Assembly (NCBI RefSeq): GCF_014197445.1
Contig: NZ_JACIFO010000002.1
Location: 361,372 to 425,371 of the forward strand
Length of the DNA stretch: 64,000 nt
Direction: 5' to 3'
DNA from: Mesonia hippocampi
GTDB taxonomy: Bacteria; Bacteroidota; Bacteroidia; Flavobacteriales; Flavobacteriaceae
In this document: piece by piece, positions 33,665 through 44,951 of the stretch
Layout of the letters: each line of letters begins with the position of its first letter
Numbering within the stretch: position 1 is the stretch's first letter
Position numbers and translations under genes: made by a program
The notes under the pieces: generated by a model
Seen by the model: the letters and a program-made list of their open reading frames with translations, nothing else
Databases searched by the model: none
Told to the model about the DNA's origin: nothing

Positions 33665-34585
33665 ATGAGTAAAACGATTCGCATTGGTACGCGTGATAGT
33701 GAATTGGCACTATGGCAAGCCAATTATGTAAAAAATCAATTAGAAAATTTGGGAATCTCCGCAACGCTTGTTCCTGTAAAATCTTTAGGCGATTTAAACC
33801 TAGACCAGCCCTTATATCGTATGGGCATTACAGGTATTTTTACAAAAACCTTAGATGTAGCTTTACTCAATAAACAAATCGATTTAGCTGTACACTCTAT
33901 GAAAGATGTGCCTACACAGTTACCTGAAGGTATTGTAGAGGCAGCTGTATTTAAACGAGCAAAAAGTGATGACATTCTGGTTTTTAAAAACAAAGCGGAT
34001 AAACTTCTACAAGAAAAAACCACGATAGCCACAGGAAGCTTGCGCAGAAAAGCCCAATGGTTACATCAATACCCAGCGCATCAAGTGGTAGATTTACGAG
34101 GAAATGTAAATACACGCATGAAAAAACTGCAAGACAACCCTTGGAAAGGAGCAATTTTTGCGGCAGCAGGATTAGAGCGTATTTCCTTAACACCAGAAAG
34201 TTTTACCGTATTAGATTGGATGATTCCTGCACCAGCTCAAGGAGCAATGTTGGCGGTGGCTAGAGAAGAAGATACTTTTGTAAAAGAAACCTTAGCAACA
34301 TTAATGCATCACAGTACCCGAAAATGTGTTCAGGAAGAACGAGAATTTTTACGTGTTTTAGAAGGTGGATGTACTGCACCAATAGGGGCTTTGGCAGAAA
34401 TAAAAGAAGATAAATTCTTTTTTGAAGGTGCATTGTTTAGTTTAGACGGAAAAATTAAACTGCATGAAAAAGCAGAATTTCCTCTTCAGGAAGCTAGGGG
34501 AATAGGGAAGCAATTAGCCCAAAAAATATTAGCTCGCGGCGGAAAGGAACTTATCCAACAAATACATCAGCAACTTAAAGACTAA
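33665..34585 (+). CDS. hemC: Hydroxymethylbilane synthase (porphobilinogen deaminase)
   Basis: The 306-residue enzyme joins four porphobilinogens into hydroxymethylbilane. The dipyrromethane cofactor is attached to Cys236 in LEGGCTAP. Conserved Arg and Asp residues lie in RIGTRDSELAL, VHSMKDVP, GSLRRKAQ and DLRGNVNTR. Length is normal. It starts 8 bp after hemA and precedes a broken gene at 34590. Confidence 0.97.
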   Translation: MSKTIRIGTRDSELALWQANYVKNQLENLGISATLVPVKSLGDLNLDQPLYRMGITGIFTKTLDVALLNKQIDLAVHSMKDVPTQLPEGIVEAAVFKRAKSDDILVFKNKADKLLQEKTTIATGSLRRKAQWLHQYPAHQVVDLRGNVNTRMKKLQDNPWKGAIFAAAGLERISLTPESFTVLDWMIPAPAQGAMLAVAREEDTFVKETLATLMHHSTRKCVQEEREFLRVLEGGCTAPIGALAEIKEDKFFFEGALFSLDGKIKLHEKAEFPLQEARGIGKQLAQKILARGGKELIQQIHQQLKD

Positions 34586-34589
34586 TGTA

Positions 34590-34935
34590 ATGTTAAGTAA
34601 CAAGCCAACTCATATACTATTAGCACTTACAGGTTTGTTTTTAATAGTGTTTTTATTTACGAATTTTGGCTTTGAAACTTTCACTTACTATAAAAGTTAC
34701 AAACTTGTAGTTTTAGCTTCTTTAGGGCTTATTTTTATAGATTTTTTTATGCAAATAAAAATAGCTGTATCGAAACCTTTTTTAAGCACCGATATGTTAT
34801 TGGGTATAGATTTTTGTTTTAGGGCAAACCACTTCCCGTCAAGAAGTTTTAGGAACGTTAAAACCCTCGGTTATTTTTCAAGAAAATGATATCTTGGTAG
34901 TTTTTGGAAAGAACTCAGATATCGAAAATTATTAA
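34590..34935 (+). pseudogene. Remnant of a K+ channel/TrkA-type protein with internal deletion
   Basis: The first frame (34590-34889, 99 residues) begins with two membrane helices (about residues 7-27 and 38-54) but loses sense after about residue 72. In another frame, 34810-34935 encodes a recognisable TrkA-C-type end (TSRQEVLGTL, then PSVIFQENDILVVFGKNSDI) and stops at TAA 34933-34935. The membrane start and TrkA-C end of one channel protein thus remain, out of frame, with the pore and RCK nucleotide-binding parts missing. The likely junction is at about 34805-34815. It sits between hemC and hemD in the operon. A functional short protein is possible but unlikely. Confidence 0.75.
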
Positions 34936-34940
34936 AAAAC

Positions 34941-35591
34941 ATGCCAACAATTCTCATCACAACAAAGCTTAATGCATCGCAAGGATTGCTTTTGAAACAA
35001 GCTTCGGTTGCTTGGTTAGAACAAGAATTTATCCAAATAGAAACTTGTAAACTACAGGTAGAAAAACAACCAGTAGAAAATGCAATTATAACGAGTAAAA
35101 ATACTGTAAAAGCATTATTAGAAAATAATATAAAACTAAAAAGTGCTTTTTGTGTTGGGCAAAAAACAAAACAAGCTTTAGAGGAACAAGGCGTAAAAGT
35201 TATCGAAAACACAGATTACGGAGCAGATTTAGCAAAATGTATAGCCGAAAACTATGCAGCATTAACATTTACTTTTTTTTGTGGCAACTTACGTCGTCCA
35301 GAATTGCCAAACACTATGAAAGCTAAACAGATAAACTTTACAGAGATGCAAGCTTATAAAACACGCTTAACCCCAAAGACGATAACTCAGCCTGTCGATG
35401 CAGTTTTGTTTTTTAGTCCTAGTGGTGTGCAAAGTTTTATAGAAAAAAACACCCTAGATAAATCCATTGCTTTTTGCATAGGAACAACTACCGCAAAGGA
35501 AGCTCAAAAACACACCAAGAATATACTATTGGCAGAAAAACCTACAATAGATAGTCTATTACAAACCACTTTAAAATATTATACAGCTTAA
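34941..35591 (+). CDS. hemD: Uroporphyrinogen-III synthase
   Basis: This 216-residue protein closes and inverts the hydroxymethylbilane ring to form uroporphyrinogen III. The family is poorly conserved, so the call rests on the two-domain alpha/beta pattern, the moderate motifs [10 protein letters not shown] and [13 protein letters not shown] near the C-terminus, the length and the position between hemC and hemE. It starts 5 bp after the broken channel gene. Confidence 0.9.
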   Translation: MPTILITTKLNASQGLLLKQASVAWLEQEFIQIETCKLQVEKQPVENAIITSKNTVKALLENNIKLKSAFCVGQKTKQALEEQGVKVIENTDYGADLAKCIAENYAALTFTFFCGNLRRPELPNTMKAKQINFTEMQAYKTRLTPKTITQPVDAVLFFSPSGVQSFIEKNTLDKSIAFCIGTTTAKEAQKHTKNILLAEKPTIDSLLQTTLKYYTA

Positions 35592-35602
35592 AATATATAG
35601 CC

Positions 35603-36628
35603 ATGATAAAGAACGATTTATTTTTAAAAGCCTTAAGAGGGGAAACGGTAGAACGCCCACCAGTGTGGATGATGCGCCAGGCAGGACGATATTTACCTGA
35701 CTTTATGAAGCTGAAAGAGAAGTACGACTTCTTTACACGTTGTCGCACCCCAGAATTGGCAACCGAAATTACCGTAATGCCTATACACCAAGTAGGGACC
35801 GATGCAGCTATATTATTTAGCGATATTCTAGTGGTGCCACAGGCAATGGGAGTTACTATAGAAATGAAACCCGATGTAGGTCCTTGGCTTCCTACACCTA
35901 TTCGTAGTGAAAAGGCAGTAAATCAAGTGGTCGTACCTAATGTATATGAAGAATTGGGCTATGTATACGAAGCTATAAAAATGACAAAAGAGGCACTTAA
36001 CGATGAGGTTCCTCTTATTGGTTTTGCAGGTTCTCCTTGGACCATTTTATGCTACCTAATACAAGGGCAAGGCTCTAAAAATTTCGATAAAGCAAAAGCT
36101 TTTTGTTATACAGAACCTAAAGCGGCTCATTTGTTATTACAAAAAATTACCGATACAACCATTGCTTACCTAAAAGGAAAAGTAGAAGCAGGCGTAGATG
36201 CTTTACAAGTTTTTGACTCTTGGGGAGGCATGCTATCTCCTGTAGATTATCAAGAATTTTCATGGAAATACATTCAACAAATTATAGATGCTTTAAAAGA
36301 TGAAGTTCCTGTAATTGCCTTTGGAAAAGGTTGTTGGTTTGCCTTAGATGAAATGAGTAAATCTGGAGCAGCTGCCTTAGGAGTAGACTGGACTTGCTCG
36401 CCGCAAAATGCACGTTACCTTTCTGGAGGAAAAATAACCTTACAAGGAAACTTCGACCCTTCTCGATTATTATCGCCTCCAAAAGTTATTAAAAAAATGG
36501 TGCATGAAATGATAGATGCTTTCGGGAAAGATAAGTACATCGCAAATTTAGGACATGGTATATTGCCTAATATTCCTGTAGAAAATGCACAAGCTTTTGT
36601 AGATGCAGTAAAAGAATACAAGGCTTAG
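35603..36628 (+). CDS. hemE: Uroporphyrinogen decarboxylase
   Basis: The 341-residue TIM-barrel enzyme removes four carboxyl groups from uroporphyrinogen III. The N-terminal [14 protein letters not shown] is the signature with the substrate-binding Arg residues; [10 protein letters not shown] contains the key Asp. The C-terminal GHGILPNIP is also conserved. It follows hemD by 11 bp and precedes hemF by 3 bp. Confidence 0.97.
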   Translation: MIKNDLFLKALRGETVERPPVWMMRQAGRYLPDFMKLKEKYDFFTRCRTPELATEITVMPIHQVGTDAAILFSDILVVPQAMGVTIEMKPDVGPWLPTPIRSEKAVNQVVVPNVYEELGYVYEAIKMTKEALNDEVPLIGFAGSPWTILCYLIQGQGSKNFDKAKAFCYTEPKAAHLLLQKITDTTIAYLKGKVEAGVDALQVFDSWGGMLSPVDYQEFSWKYIQQIIDALKDEVPVIAFGKGCWFALDEMSKSGAAALGVDWTCSPQNARYLSGGKITLQGNFDPSRLLSPPKVIKKMVHEMIDAFGKDKYIANLGHGILPNIPVENAQAFVDAVKEYKA

Positions 36629-36631
36629 GGG

Positions 36632-37534
36632 ATGAGAGAGGAATTTTACACGTATATTAAAGAATTACAAAATCGTATTTGTACAGCCCTAGAAGCTGTA
36701 GATGGAAAGGCTCATTTTCAAGAAGATTTATGGGAACGTCCTGGCGGCGGCGGCGGGAGAACACGTGTTATCCAAAACGGAAATGTTTTTGAAAAAGGAG
36801 GGGTTAATATTTCTGCAGTACATGGTCCTTTACCACCAGAAATGCAAAAATACTTTAACGTAGAAGAGGTAGATTTTTTTGCCTGCGGATTAAGCTTAGT
36901 CTTACATCCTAAAAACCCTATGGTACCTACAGTACACGCCAATTGGAGATATTTTGAAATGTATGATAAACAAGGCAATACGATAGACCAATGGTTTGGC
37001 GGCGGACAAGATTTAACACCTTATTATTTGTTTGAAGAAGACGCAGAGCATTTTCATACGATATGTAAACAAGCTTGCGATAAACACGATAAAACATTCT
37101 ACCCACTATACAAACAAAAATGCGACGAGTATTTTTATAACACACACAGAAATGAAGCCCGAGGAATAGGAGGTTTATTTTTTGATTATTTAAAAGCTTC
37201 CGAAAACAGGAACATCTCAGCATGGTATAACTTTGTTACAGAAGTAGGCGATAGTTTCTTAGAAGCCTATCTTCCAATTGTAGAAAAACGTAAAAACCTA
37301 TCCTACACCAGTGCACAACGAGATTGGCAAGAAATTAGAAGAGGGCGCTACGTAGAGTTTAACCTAGTGCATGATAAAGGTACTTTATTCGGGTTAAAAA
37401 CCAATGGGCGTATAGAAAGTATACTCATGAGTCTTCCTCCGCATGTACAATGGCAATACGATTACCATCCAGAAAAAGGAAGTGAAGAAGAAAAATTAAT
37501 AACTGTATTAAAACAACCAAAAAATTGGGTATAA
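36632..37534 (+). CDS. hemF: Oxygen-dependent coproporphyrinogen-III oxidase
   Basis: The 300-residue enzyme oxidises coproporphyrinogen III to protoporphyrinogen IX with oxygen. Conserved stretches include WERPGGGGGRTRV near residue 30, HANWRYFEM, WFGGGQDLTPYY and the substrate-facing RRGRYVEFNLVHDKGT. Using the aerobic enzyme fits an aerobic organism and leaves open whether HemN exists elsewhere. It follows hemE by 3 bp. Confidence 0.97.
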   Translation: MREEFYTYIKELQNRICTALEAVDGKAHFQEDLWERPGGGGGRTRVIQNGNVFEKGGVNISAVHGPLPPEMQKYFNVEEVDFFACGLSLVLHPKNPMVPTVHANWRYFEMYDKQGNTIDQWFGGGQDLTPYYLFEEDAEHFHTICKQACDKHDKTFYPLYKQKCDEYFYNTHRNEARGIGGLFFDYLKASENRNISAWYNFVTEVGDSFLEAYLPIVEKRKNLSYTSAQRDWQEIRRGRYVEFNLVHDKGTLFGLKTNGRIESILMSLPPHVQWQYDYHPEKGSEEEKLITVLKQPKNWV

Positions 37535-37556
37535 CCCGTTTTTAAAATATATAAAA

Positions 37557-38552
37557 ATGATGTTTCCTTTATCAAGAAATAGAAGATTACGCAGCAGTAA
37601 TGCAATTAGAAATTTAGTACAAGAAACCCTTGTTACACCAAAAGATTTTCAAGCACCTTTATTTGTAATTGAAGGAAAAAACAAAAAAGAGGAAATTCCT
37701 TCAATGCCAGGTTACTATAGGTATAGTTTAGATACCTTAAAAACAGAAGTAAAAGAGTTATGGGCAGTAGGAATTCAGTCGGTTTTACTATTTGTAAAGG
37801 TAGATAACAACTTAAAAGACAATAAGGGTACAGAAGCTTTAAATGCAGATGGGCTTATGCAACGCGCCATAAAAACAGTAAAAGAAACTGTTCCTGAAAT
37901 GTTGATAATGACCGATGTTGCCCTTGATCCTTTTTCTATTTATGGGCATGATGGGATTGTAGAAAACGGAATAATTAACAACGATGCTTCGGTAGAAGTA
38001 CTTGCTAGAATGGGATTATCGCACGCAGAGGCTGGAGCAGATTTTATTGCTCCAAGCGATATGATGGATGGGCGTATTCTTATCATGCGTCAATTATTAG
38101 AGCAAGAAAACTATACGGATGTTGGAATTATGAGTTACAGTGCCAAATATGCTTCGGCATTTTATGGGCCATTTCGAGACGCGTTAGATTCTGCTCCTGT
38201 AGATGCTAACGATATTCCAAAAGATAAGAAAACTTATCAAATGAATCCGGCAAATAGATTAGAAGCAATTAAGGAAACCCTACAAGATATAGAAGAAGGT
38301 GCAGATATTGTTATGGTAAAACCAGGGCTATGCTATTTGGATATCGTTAGAGATATTAAAAACGAAGTTAACATCCCTGTTTCTGTATATCAAGTAAGCG
38401 GTGAGTATGCCATGATTAAAGCAGCGGCAGAAAGAGGTTGGCTAGACCATGATGCTGTTGTTTTAGAGCAACTTACAGCAATAAAAAGAGCTGGGGCTGA
38501 CATTATTTCTACATATTTTGCCAAATATGCCGCAAAACTCTTTAACGGATAG
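37557..38552 (+). CDS. hemB: Delta-aminolevulinic acid dehydratase
   Basis: This 331-residue enzyme condenses two aminolevulinate molecules to porphobilinogen. The two Schiff-base lysines are in MSYSAKYASAFYG and VMVKPGLCYLD. The metal loop reads DVALDPFSIYGHDG with no cysteines, which marks the Mg-dependent rather than the Zn-dependent class. Translation may start at ATG 37557 or the next ATG at 37560. It ends the hem operon. Confidence 0.97.
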   Translation: MMFPLSRNRRLRSSNAIRNLVQETLVTPKDFQAPLFVIEGKNKKEEIPSMPGYYRYSLDTLKTEVKELWAVGIQSVLLFVKVDNNLKDNKGTEALNADGLMQRAIKTVKETVPEMLIMTDVALDPFSIYGHDGIVENGIINNDASVEVLARMGLSHAEAGADFIAPSDMMDGRILIMRQLLEQENYTDVGIMSYSAKYASAFYGPFRDALDSAPVDANDIPKDKKTYQMNPANRLEAIKETLQDIEEGADIVMVKPGLCYLDIVRDIKNEVNIPVSVYQVSGEYAMIKAAAERGWLDHDAVVLEQLTAIKRAGADIISTYFAKYAAKLFNG

Positions 38553-38599
38553 CTTTGGCATAAAATTAGCTTAGCTTTTTTTAGTAGAAAGTTTAAAAA

Positions 38600-38962
38600 A
38601 TGAAAGCATTAATAAGAACTAAAATTTCTTACCTCATACTTGGCTACCTGGCATGCCTTACTACCTATGCGGGCATACCAAGTAATGAGTTTGTTTTTAA
38701 TTCTTTCGCTTCAATAGAAGAAAAAACAGAAATTTCAACTGCTCAACAATACAAATTTCAAGCGGTTGAAATTTCTTCTTTCCAGCTTAACCTTCAAGAG
38801 TCTGAGCAAAACACATTAGGAAGTTCATGGGGAAGTAGTTTTGTCCCTTCTGTTGGTAAACAGAGGTATAAACTACAGCGAACACCTGTATTTGAAGAAT
38901 TTTCTAATGAAATTCGTTTTCAAATATTAACCCATATACATCCCTATTATTTTTTCTTTTAA
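38600..38962 (+). CDS. Small exported protein of unknown function
   Basis: The 120-residue frame has an N-terminal hydrophobic segment (about residues 8-24) ending in TYAG, read as a signal peptide. The rest is polar with no recognised motif, ending in an aromatic PYYFFF. It lies 47 bp after hemB on the same strand. Composition is like neighbouring genes, but with no family support it could be a poorly conserved protein. Confidence 0.5.
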   Translation: MKALIRTKISYLILGYLACLTTYAGIPSNEFVFNSFASIEEKTEISTAQQYKFQAVEISSFQLNLQESEQNTLGSSWGSSFVPSVGKQRYKLQRTPVFEEFSNEIRFQILTHIHPYYFFF

Positions 38963-39039
38963 GCTTTTTGAAATGACTTACTAAAGGTCTGATTTTTTTG
39001 ACCTTATACTACATTTTAAAAACAGAAAAAATAATATTT

Positions 39040-39492
39040 ATGGATACCACCACCACTTTATTAGGGATAGGTTTTTTCTTACTTTTTATGTTGCCTATAC
39101 TTTGGATTGTTTTAAAACAAAACAATCACACAAATTACTTAAAAAACAGTTTAAAAAACTTTGGCACAACAGAAAATTTAGAATTTTCAGAAACAGAAAT
39201 TACACACCGCGCAATATTAGCCATAACAGCAAATAAGGAAGTTTTGGTTTTTGCAGCAATTGCTAATGATAAAAAAAGCAATATAGATTTCCAGAAAATA
39301 CCTCTAAATAAACATGCCAAATTTACAATAGAAACCACACAAACAAAAGGCGAGGGCATAACTTATATAGCTTTAAAGAAACACGATGATAAACAGGAGT
39401 CTATTGTTTTTTATAATGACGATACCGATTTAGGTACAGATGCTTTAACTTGTTTGCAAGTGGCAAAAAAGTGGGAAAAACTTCTTAATTAA
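39040..39492 (+). CDS. Membrane-anchored small protein of unknown function
   Basis: I start this at ATG 39040 (MDTTTTLLGIGFF), giving 150 residues; the longer frame from a TTG at 38998 adds residues with no apparent role. One membrane helix (about residues 6-26) is followed by a soluble domain of about 115 residues with alternating strands, ending in a short helix. I recognise no domain. A strong terminator follows. Confidence 0.7.
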   Translation: MDTTTTLLGIGFFLLFMLPILWIVLKQNNHTNYLKNSLKNFGTTENLEFSETEITHRAILAITANKEVLVFAAIANDKKSNIDFQKIPLNKHAKFTIETTQTKGEGITYIALKKHDDKQESIVFYNDDTDLGTDALTCLQVAKKWEKLLN

Positions 39493-39502
39493 AATTTTGT
39501 TG

Positions 39503-39531
39503 AAAGTTCAAGGAAAATCTCCTTGAACTTT
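39503..39531 (+). terminator. Intrinsic terminator
   Basis: AAAGTTCAAGG and CCTTGAACTTT form a perfect 11-bp stem around AAAATCT and lead into a T-rich stretch, 10 bp after the stop of the gene at 39040. Confidence 0.85.
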
Positions 39532-39620
39532 TAATTCTTAAAAAAGATTAAAAATTAAAAGCGTCATACACAAAAGGATAAATTATTTTATATCTTTCAA
39601 CAAAATAATTATTTTAATAA

Positions 39621-40727
39621 ATGACACTATTAATTGTTTACGCAATTTTATCTATCCTATTCTCATTCCTGTGCTCTGTATTAGAGGCAGCTTTACTGAG
39701 TTTTACCCCTACTTTTTTGAAAATGAAAGCAAAAGAAGGTAAAAACTATGCAACAAAACTTATTCAGTATAAAAAAGATATAGACCAACCGCTAATAGCC
39801 ATTTTAACAATAAACACCATAGCCCATACCGTAGGTGCTATCTTGGTAGGGGTAGAGGCAGAAAAAACCTTCGGAAGCGGGAATAGTGCCGTAGGTATTG
39901 TTTCGGCAATTATGACATTTTTAATTTTAGTACTCTCAGAAATTATACCCAAAACCGTCGGAGCAACTTATTGGAAATCCTTAGGAGGCTTTACAGCAGC
40001 TACCTTAAAAATTATTATTTTTCCTTTAAAATATACAGGAATGTTGTGGCTATTAATGTTTACCACAAAAGCCATTGGTTCGGCTTCACACGCAACAAGC
40101 ATTAGTAAAGAAGAGTTTATCGCTATGACAGAATCTGCCGAAAAAGAAGGCGTTTTTAAAGAAAGCGAAAGCACATTTATTAAAAACCTTTTACTCTTTA
40201 AATTGGTTTTAGCAAAAGATGTAATGACGCCTTTTTCTGTTGCAACCATAGAAGACGAATCTATAAGTGTGGCAGAATTTATACAAAAACATCCTAATTT
40301 AAAGTTCTCTAGAATTCCAGTGTATCATGAAAAACCAAACAACATTACCGGTTTTGTACTTAAAGATCATATTTTGGAAGAAATGATTAACGATAAAGGT
40401 AACGAGCCTATCGCTAGTCTTCGTAGGGAAACATTAATCACTTATGCCGATACCCCAATCCCCGATGTATTTGAATTTTTTGTGGCTAAACGTTCGCACA
40501 TGGCAATTGTAGCCGATGAGTACGGAAATACCATAGGGTTAATTACCATGGAAGATATTATAGAAACTTTGTTAGGCTTAGAAATTATGGATGAAAGTGA
40601 TAATGTTGAAGATATGCAAAATTTAGCACGCCAAAATTGGGAACGTAGGGCAAAACGCTTAGGGATTATTCCAGACTCTAGAGCAGAGCAGGCAACACCA
40701 CCAGATGAAATTCCACCTATATCATAA
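39621..40727 (+). CDS. CNNM/DUF21 transporter with CBS domains
   Basis: The 368-residue protein has an N-terminal CNNM (DUF21) membrane domain with about four helices (residues 1-150; SVLEAALLSFTP is typical). A pair of CBS domains follows (about residues 195-330; DVMTPFSVATI and THADTP-like AIVADEYGNTIGLITMEDIIETLLG). CNNM proteins move Mg2+ or other divalent ions, and CBS domains bind adenine nucleotides. The C-terminal CorC/HlyC domain of longer relatives is missing here; the last 40 residues are a short polar tail. Confidence 0.93.
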   Translation: MTLLIVYAILSILFSFLCSVLEAALLSFTPTFLKMKAKEGKNYATKLIQYKKDIDQPLIAILTINTIAHTVGAILVGVEAEKTFGSGNSAVGIVSAIMTFLILVLSEIIPKTVGATYWKSLGGFTAATLKIIIFPLKYTGMLWLLMFTTKAIGSASHATSISKEEFIAMTESAEKEGVFKESESTFIKNLLLFKLVLAKDVMTPFSVATIEDESISVAEFIQKHPNLKFSRIPVYHEKPNNITGFVLKDHILEEMINDKGNEPIASLRRETLITYADTPIPDVFEFFVAKRSHMAIVADEYGNTIGLITMEDIIETLLGLEIMDESDNVEDMQNLARQNWERRAKRLGIIPDSRAEQATPPDEIPPIS

Positions 40728-40770
40728 GAAAATTATTTTTAGTACCTTTAGTAAGCTATAAATCAATATT

Positions 40771-41484
40771 ATGCTTCATAAGATAAAACTTGAAAATATT
40801 TTGTTTCTAGACATAGAAACTGTTCCGCAGCAAGCAAATTATGACGCTTTAGACGAAACTAGCCAAAAACTTTGGGAAGCAAAAACAGCATACCAACGCA
40901 AAGAAGACTATTCGCCTGAAGCATTTTATGAACGTGCAGGAATATGGGCAGAGTTTGGTAAAATAGTATGTATTTCGGTAGGCTTTTTTAATTTTAAAGG
41001 AGAACAAAGAAGTTTTCGGGTAACAAGTTTTTATGGGGAAGAAGCACAATTGCTAAAAGAATTTAAAAACATTTTGAGCAGTTACTTTTATCGGCCTCAG
41101 CACTTGCTTTGTGCACATAACGGGAAAGAGTTTGATTTTCCCTATATAGCAAGAAGGATGCTAATACACGGAATTTCATTACCTTATAAATTAGATTTGT
41201 TTGGTAAAAAACCATGGGAAGTTCCGCATTTAGATACCTTAGAATTATGGAAATTTGGCGATTATAAACATTACACTTCTTTAAAATTGCTAACCCACGT
41301 ATTGGGTATTCCCTCTCCTAAAGATGATATTGATGGGAGCCAAGTAGGAGAAGTTTATTACAAAGAAAATAATTTGGATAGAATTGTAACCTACTGTGAA
41401 AAAGATGTAATCGCTATTGCTCAAGTTGTGCTGCGGTTACGTCAAGAAGAATTATTGACTAAAGAAGAAATACGCTCGGTGTAA
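40771..41484 (+). CDS. DEDD-type 3'-5' exonuclease, PolB-exonuclease-like
   Basis: The 237-residue protein has the DEDDy layout of the RNase H-like exonuclease fold. ExoI is FLDIETVPQ (residue 12 region), ExoII is AHNGKEFDFPYIARR near residue 115 and ExoIII is YCEKDVIAIAQVVLR near residue 213. Between them is a family-specific DTLELWKFGDYKHYTSL. It is called predicted 3'-5' exonuclease related to the PolB domain in many genomes. It overlaps nothing but lies 2 bp before the ABC gene. Confidence 0.9.
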   Translation: MLHKIKLENILFLDIETVPQQANYDALDETSQKLWEAKTAYQRKEDYSPEAFYERAGIWAEFGKIVCISVGFFNFKGEQRSFRVTSFYGEEAQLLKEFKNILSSYFYRPQHLLCAHNGKEFDFPYIARRMLIHGISLPYKLDLFGKKPWEVPHLDTLELWKFGDYKHYTSLKLLTHVLGIPSPKDDIDGSQVGEVYYKENNLDRIVTYCEKDVIAIAQVVLRLRQEELLTKEEIRSV

Positions 41485-41485
41485 T

Positions 41486-43174
41486 ATGAAAAACCCATTG
41501 CTAGAAGTTAAAGACCTAACGATTTCTTTTGGAGATAAACACAACAAAAAGCAAGTGCTTCAGGAGGTAAATTTATCCCTACATGAAAATGAAATTCTTG
41601 GAGTGGTAGGAGAATCAGGTTCAGGGAAATCGTTAACCAGTTTAGCCGTAATGGGATTGCTTCCTAAAACTGCGAGAATAGAAAACGGAAGTGTAAATTT
41701 TTGTAATACAGCCGTATTTCAAATGTCTGAAAAACAACTCCAAAAGTTTCGAGGCAATGATGTTGGGATGATTTTTCAAGAACCCATGAGCTCTTTAAAT
41801 CCTGCTATGCGTTGCGGAAAACAAGTAGCAGAAGTATTGTTGCAACACGCTAAAGTACCTAAAAATAAAGTAGAAGAATACTGTATCTCGTTATTTGAAA
41901 AAGTAAAATTACCAAACCCCAAAGCAATTTTTAAGGCCTATCCGCACCAATTAAGTGGTGGGCAAAAACAACGAATTATGATTGCTATGGCAATTGCCTG
42001 CAAACCAAAGTTGTTGATTGCAGATGAGCCAACAACCGCGCTAGATGTTACGGTGCAAAAAGAAATACTACAATTGCTAAAAGATATTCAGGCCGAAACA
42101 AAAATGAGTATCTTGTTTATATCGCACGATTTAGCCTTGGTTGCCGAGTTTTGCAGCCGTGTAGTTGTGATGTATAAAGGAAAAGTAGTAGAAACCAACG
42201 CTGCATCAGAAATTTTTCATCAACCACAAGAAAAATATACAAAAGCATTATTGGCGTCTAAGCCTTCCACTTCGGTTAGGCTAAAACCCTTGCCTACAGT
42301 AGAAGATTTTTTAAATAACACGGTCTCTAAACATATAGAAACTAAAGAAGAACGTAAGCAAAAACATCAACTGCTATATCAAAAACCACCACTTTTAGAA
42401 GTAAAAAACTTAGCGAAAGAATTTATTTCTAATACTGGTTTTTTTCAGAAAAAGCGCATCGTAAAAGCAGTAGATGATGTTTCGTTTAAATTATACGAGG
42501 GAGAAACATTAGGCTTGGTAGGAGAGTCTGGCTGTGGAAAATCAACTTTAGGAAATTTAATTTTACAGTTGGATAAAGCTAATAAAGGAAAAGTTTTTTA
42601 CAGAGGAGAGGATATTACGTTGCTTAAAAAATCGGCAATAAGAAGATTACGAAAAGAATTACAATTAATTTTTCAAGATCCGTTTTCCTCTTTAAACCCT
42701 AGAATTCCTGTTGGTCAAGCCATAATGGAACCCATGTTGGTACATCAAATAGTAAAAAACAAAACCCAAGCAAAACAGCGTACATTGGCCTTATTAGACC
42801 GTGTAGGCTTAGATGAAAGCATGTTTAATAGATATCCTCATGAGTTTAGCGGAGGGCAACGCCAACGGATAGGGATAGCCAGAACAATAGCGGTAAACCC
42901 TAAGCTTATTGTTTGCGATGAGTCTGTATCGGCCTTAGATATTTCGGTACAAGCACAAGTGCTTAACTTGCTTAATGAGTTAAAAGAAGACTTTGGTTTT
43001 ACCTATGTTTTTATATCGCACGATTTGGCTGTTGTAAAATATATGTCCGATCAGCTTTTAGTAATGAATAAAGGAAAAATAGTAGAACAGGGAGAAGCCG
43101 ATAGCATTTATAAAAACCCTCAAAAAGAATATACAAAACGATTAATTTCGGCAATCCCAAAAGGAATTAATTAA
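41486..43174 (+). CDS. Duplicated ABC ATPase for peptide-type transport (DppD-DppF/GsiA-like)
   Basis: This 562-residue protein carries two full ABC ATPase domains in one chain. The first (residues 1-270) has Walker A GESGSGKS, signature LSGGQKQR and Walker B LLIADEPT. The second (about 300-562) has [16 protein letters not shown] and LIVCDESV. The pattern matches the fused ATPase of dipeptide, oligopeptide or glutathione importers. No permease or binding protein lies nearby, so the partners are elsewhere in the genome. Confidence 0.93.
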   Translation: MKNPLLEVKDLTISFGDKHNKKQVLQEVNLSLHENEILGVVGESGSGKSLTSLAVMGLLPKTARIENGSVNFCNTAVFQMSEKQLQKFRGNDVGMIFQEPMSSLNPAMRCGKQVAEVLLQHAKVPKNKVEEYCISLFEKVKLPNPKAIFKAYPHQLSGGQKQRIMIAMAIACKPKLLIADEPTTALDVTVQKEILQLLKDIQAETKMSILFISHDLALVAEFCSRVVVMYKGKVVETNAASEIFHQPQEKYTKALLASKPSTSVRLKPLPTVEDFLNNTVSKHIETKEERKQKHQLLYQKPPLLEVKNLAKEFISNTGFFQKKRIVKAVDDVSFKLYEGETLGLVGESGCGKSTLGNLILQLDKANKGKVFYRGEDITLLKKSAIRRLRKELQLIFQDPFSSLNPRIPVGQAIMEPMLVHQIVKNKTQAKQRTLALLDRVGLDESMFNRYPHEFSGGQRQRIGIARTIAVNPKLIVCDESVSALDISVQAQVLNLLNELKEDFGFTYVFISHDLAVVKYMSDQLLVMNKGKIVEQGEADSIYKNPQKEYTKRLISAIPKGIN

Positions 43175-43307
43175 ACGCTTTTGTATTGAAAAAGCATTAA
43201 TAAATCTACTTTGTTTACTTTTAATTCGCTGTATATAAATTTGTTGGCTCTTCTTGTTGATGCTCTTATTAGGATTAATGTTAATAATTCCCTATATTTG
43301 CAGCGGT

Positions 43308-43395
43308 TTTTTACAAACCAGTCTTGAAAAGTTGCCGTGCTAGGCAGTCGTACTTTTCTAAAATAAAAGTCTTTATGATGTAAGACTTTTTCCTT
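43308..43395 (+). ncRNA. Candidate small RNA gene in a 315-bp intergenic region
   Basis: TATATTTG at 43293-43300 is a perfect -7 box. It is followed by a hairpin (GAAAAGT 43326-43332 with ACTTTTC 43352-43358, and TGCC/GGCA inside) and a terminator (AAAAGTCTT 43365-43373 with AAGACTTTT 43382-43390, then T). No coding frame on the plus strand fits. The stretch TTGCCGTGCTAGG at 43332-43344 resembles, from memory, the 5' end of Bacteroidota large SRP RNA, but the rest of that RNA is absent. It may be a shortened SRP RNA relic, a new small RNA, or a leader of the FMO gene. Confidence 0.4.
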
Positions 43396-43459
43396 ATGCA
43401 GTCGCAAAGTTTTTTACCAGAAGTAATTTATTAATTACACTTATTTCCTCTTGTAATAG

Positions 43460-44878
<1,419 letters not shown>

Positions 44879-44898
44879 ATAACACATCATAGAGATAT

Positions 44899-44936
44899 AA
44901 AAAAATCGAAGGTTATATGTAACCTTCGATTTTTTT
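44899..44936. terminator. Bidirectional terminator between the FMO and PepSY genes
   Basis: AAAAAATCGAAGGTTA pairs with TAACCTTCGATTTTTT around TATG. A runs on one side and T runs on the other let it serve both convergent genes. Confidence 0.9.
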
Positions 44937-44951
44937 ATTATAAGCAATAAG

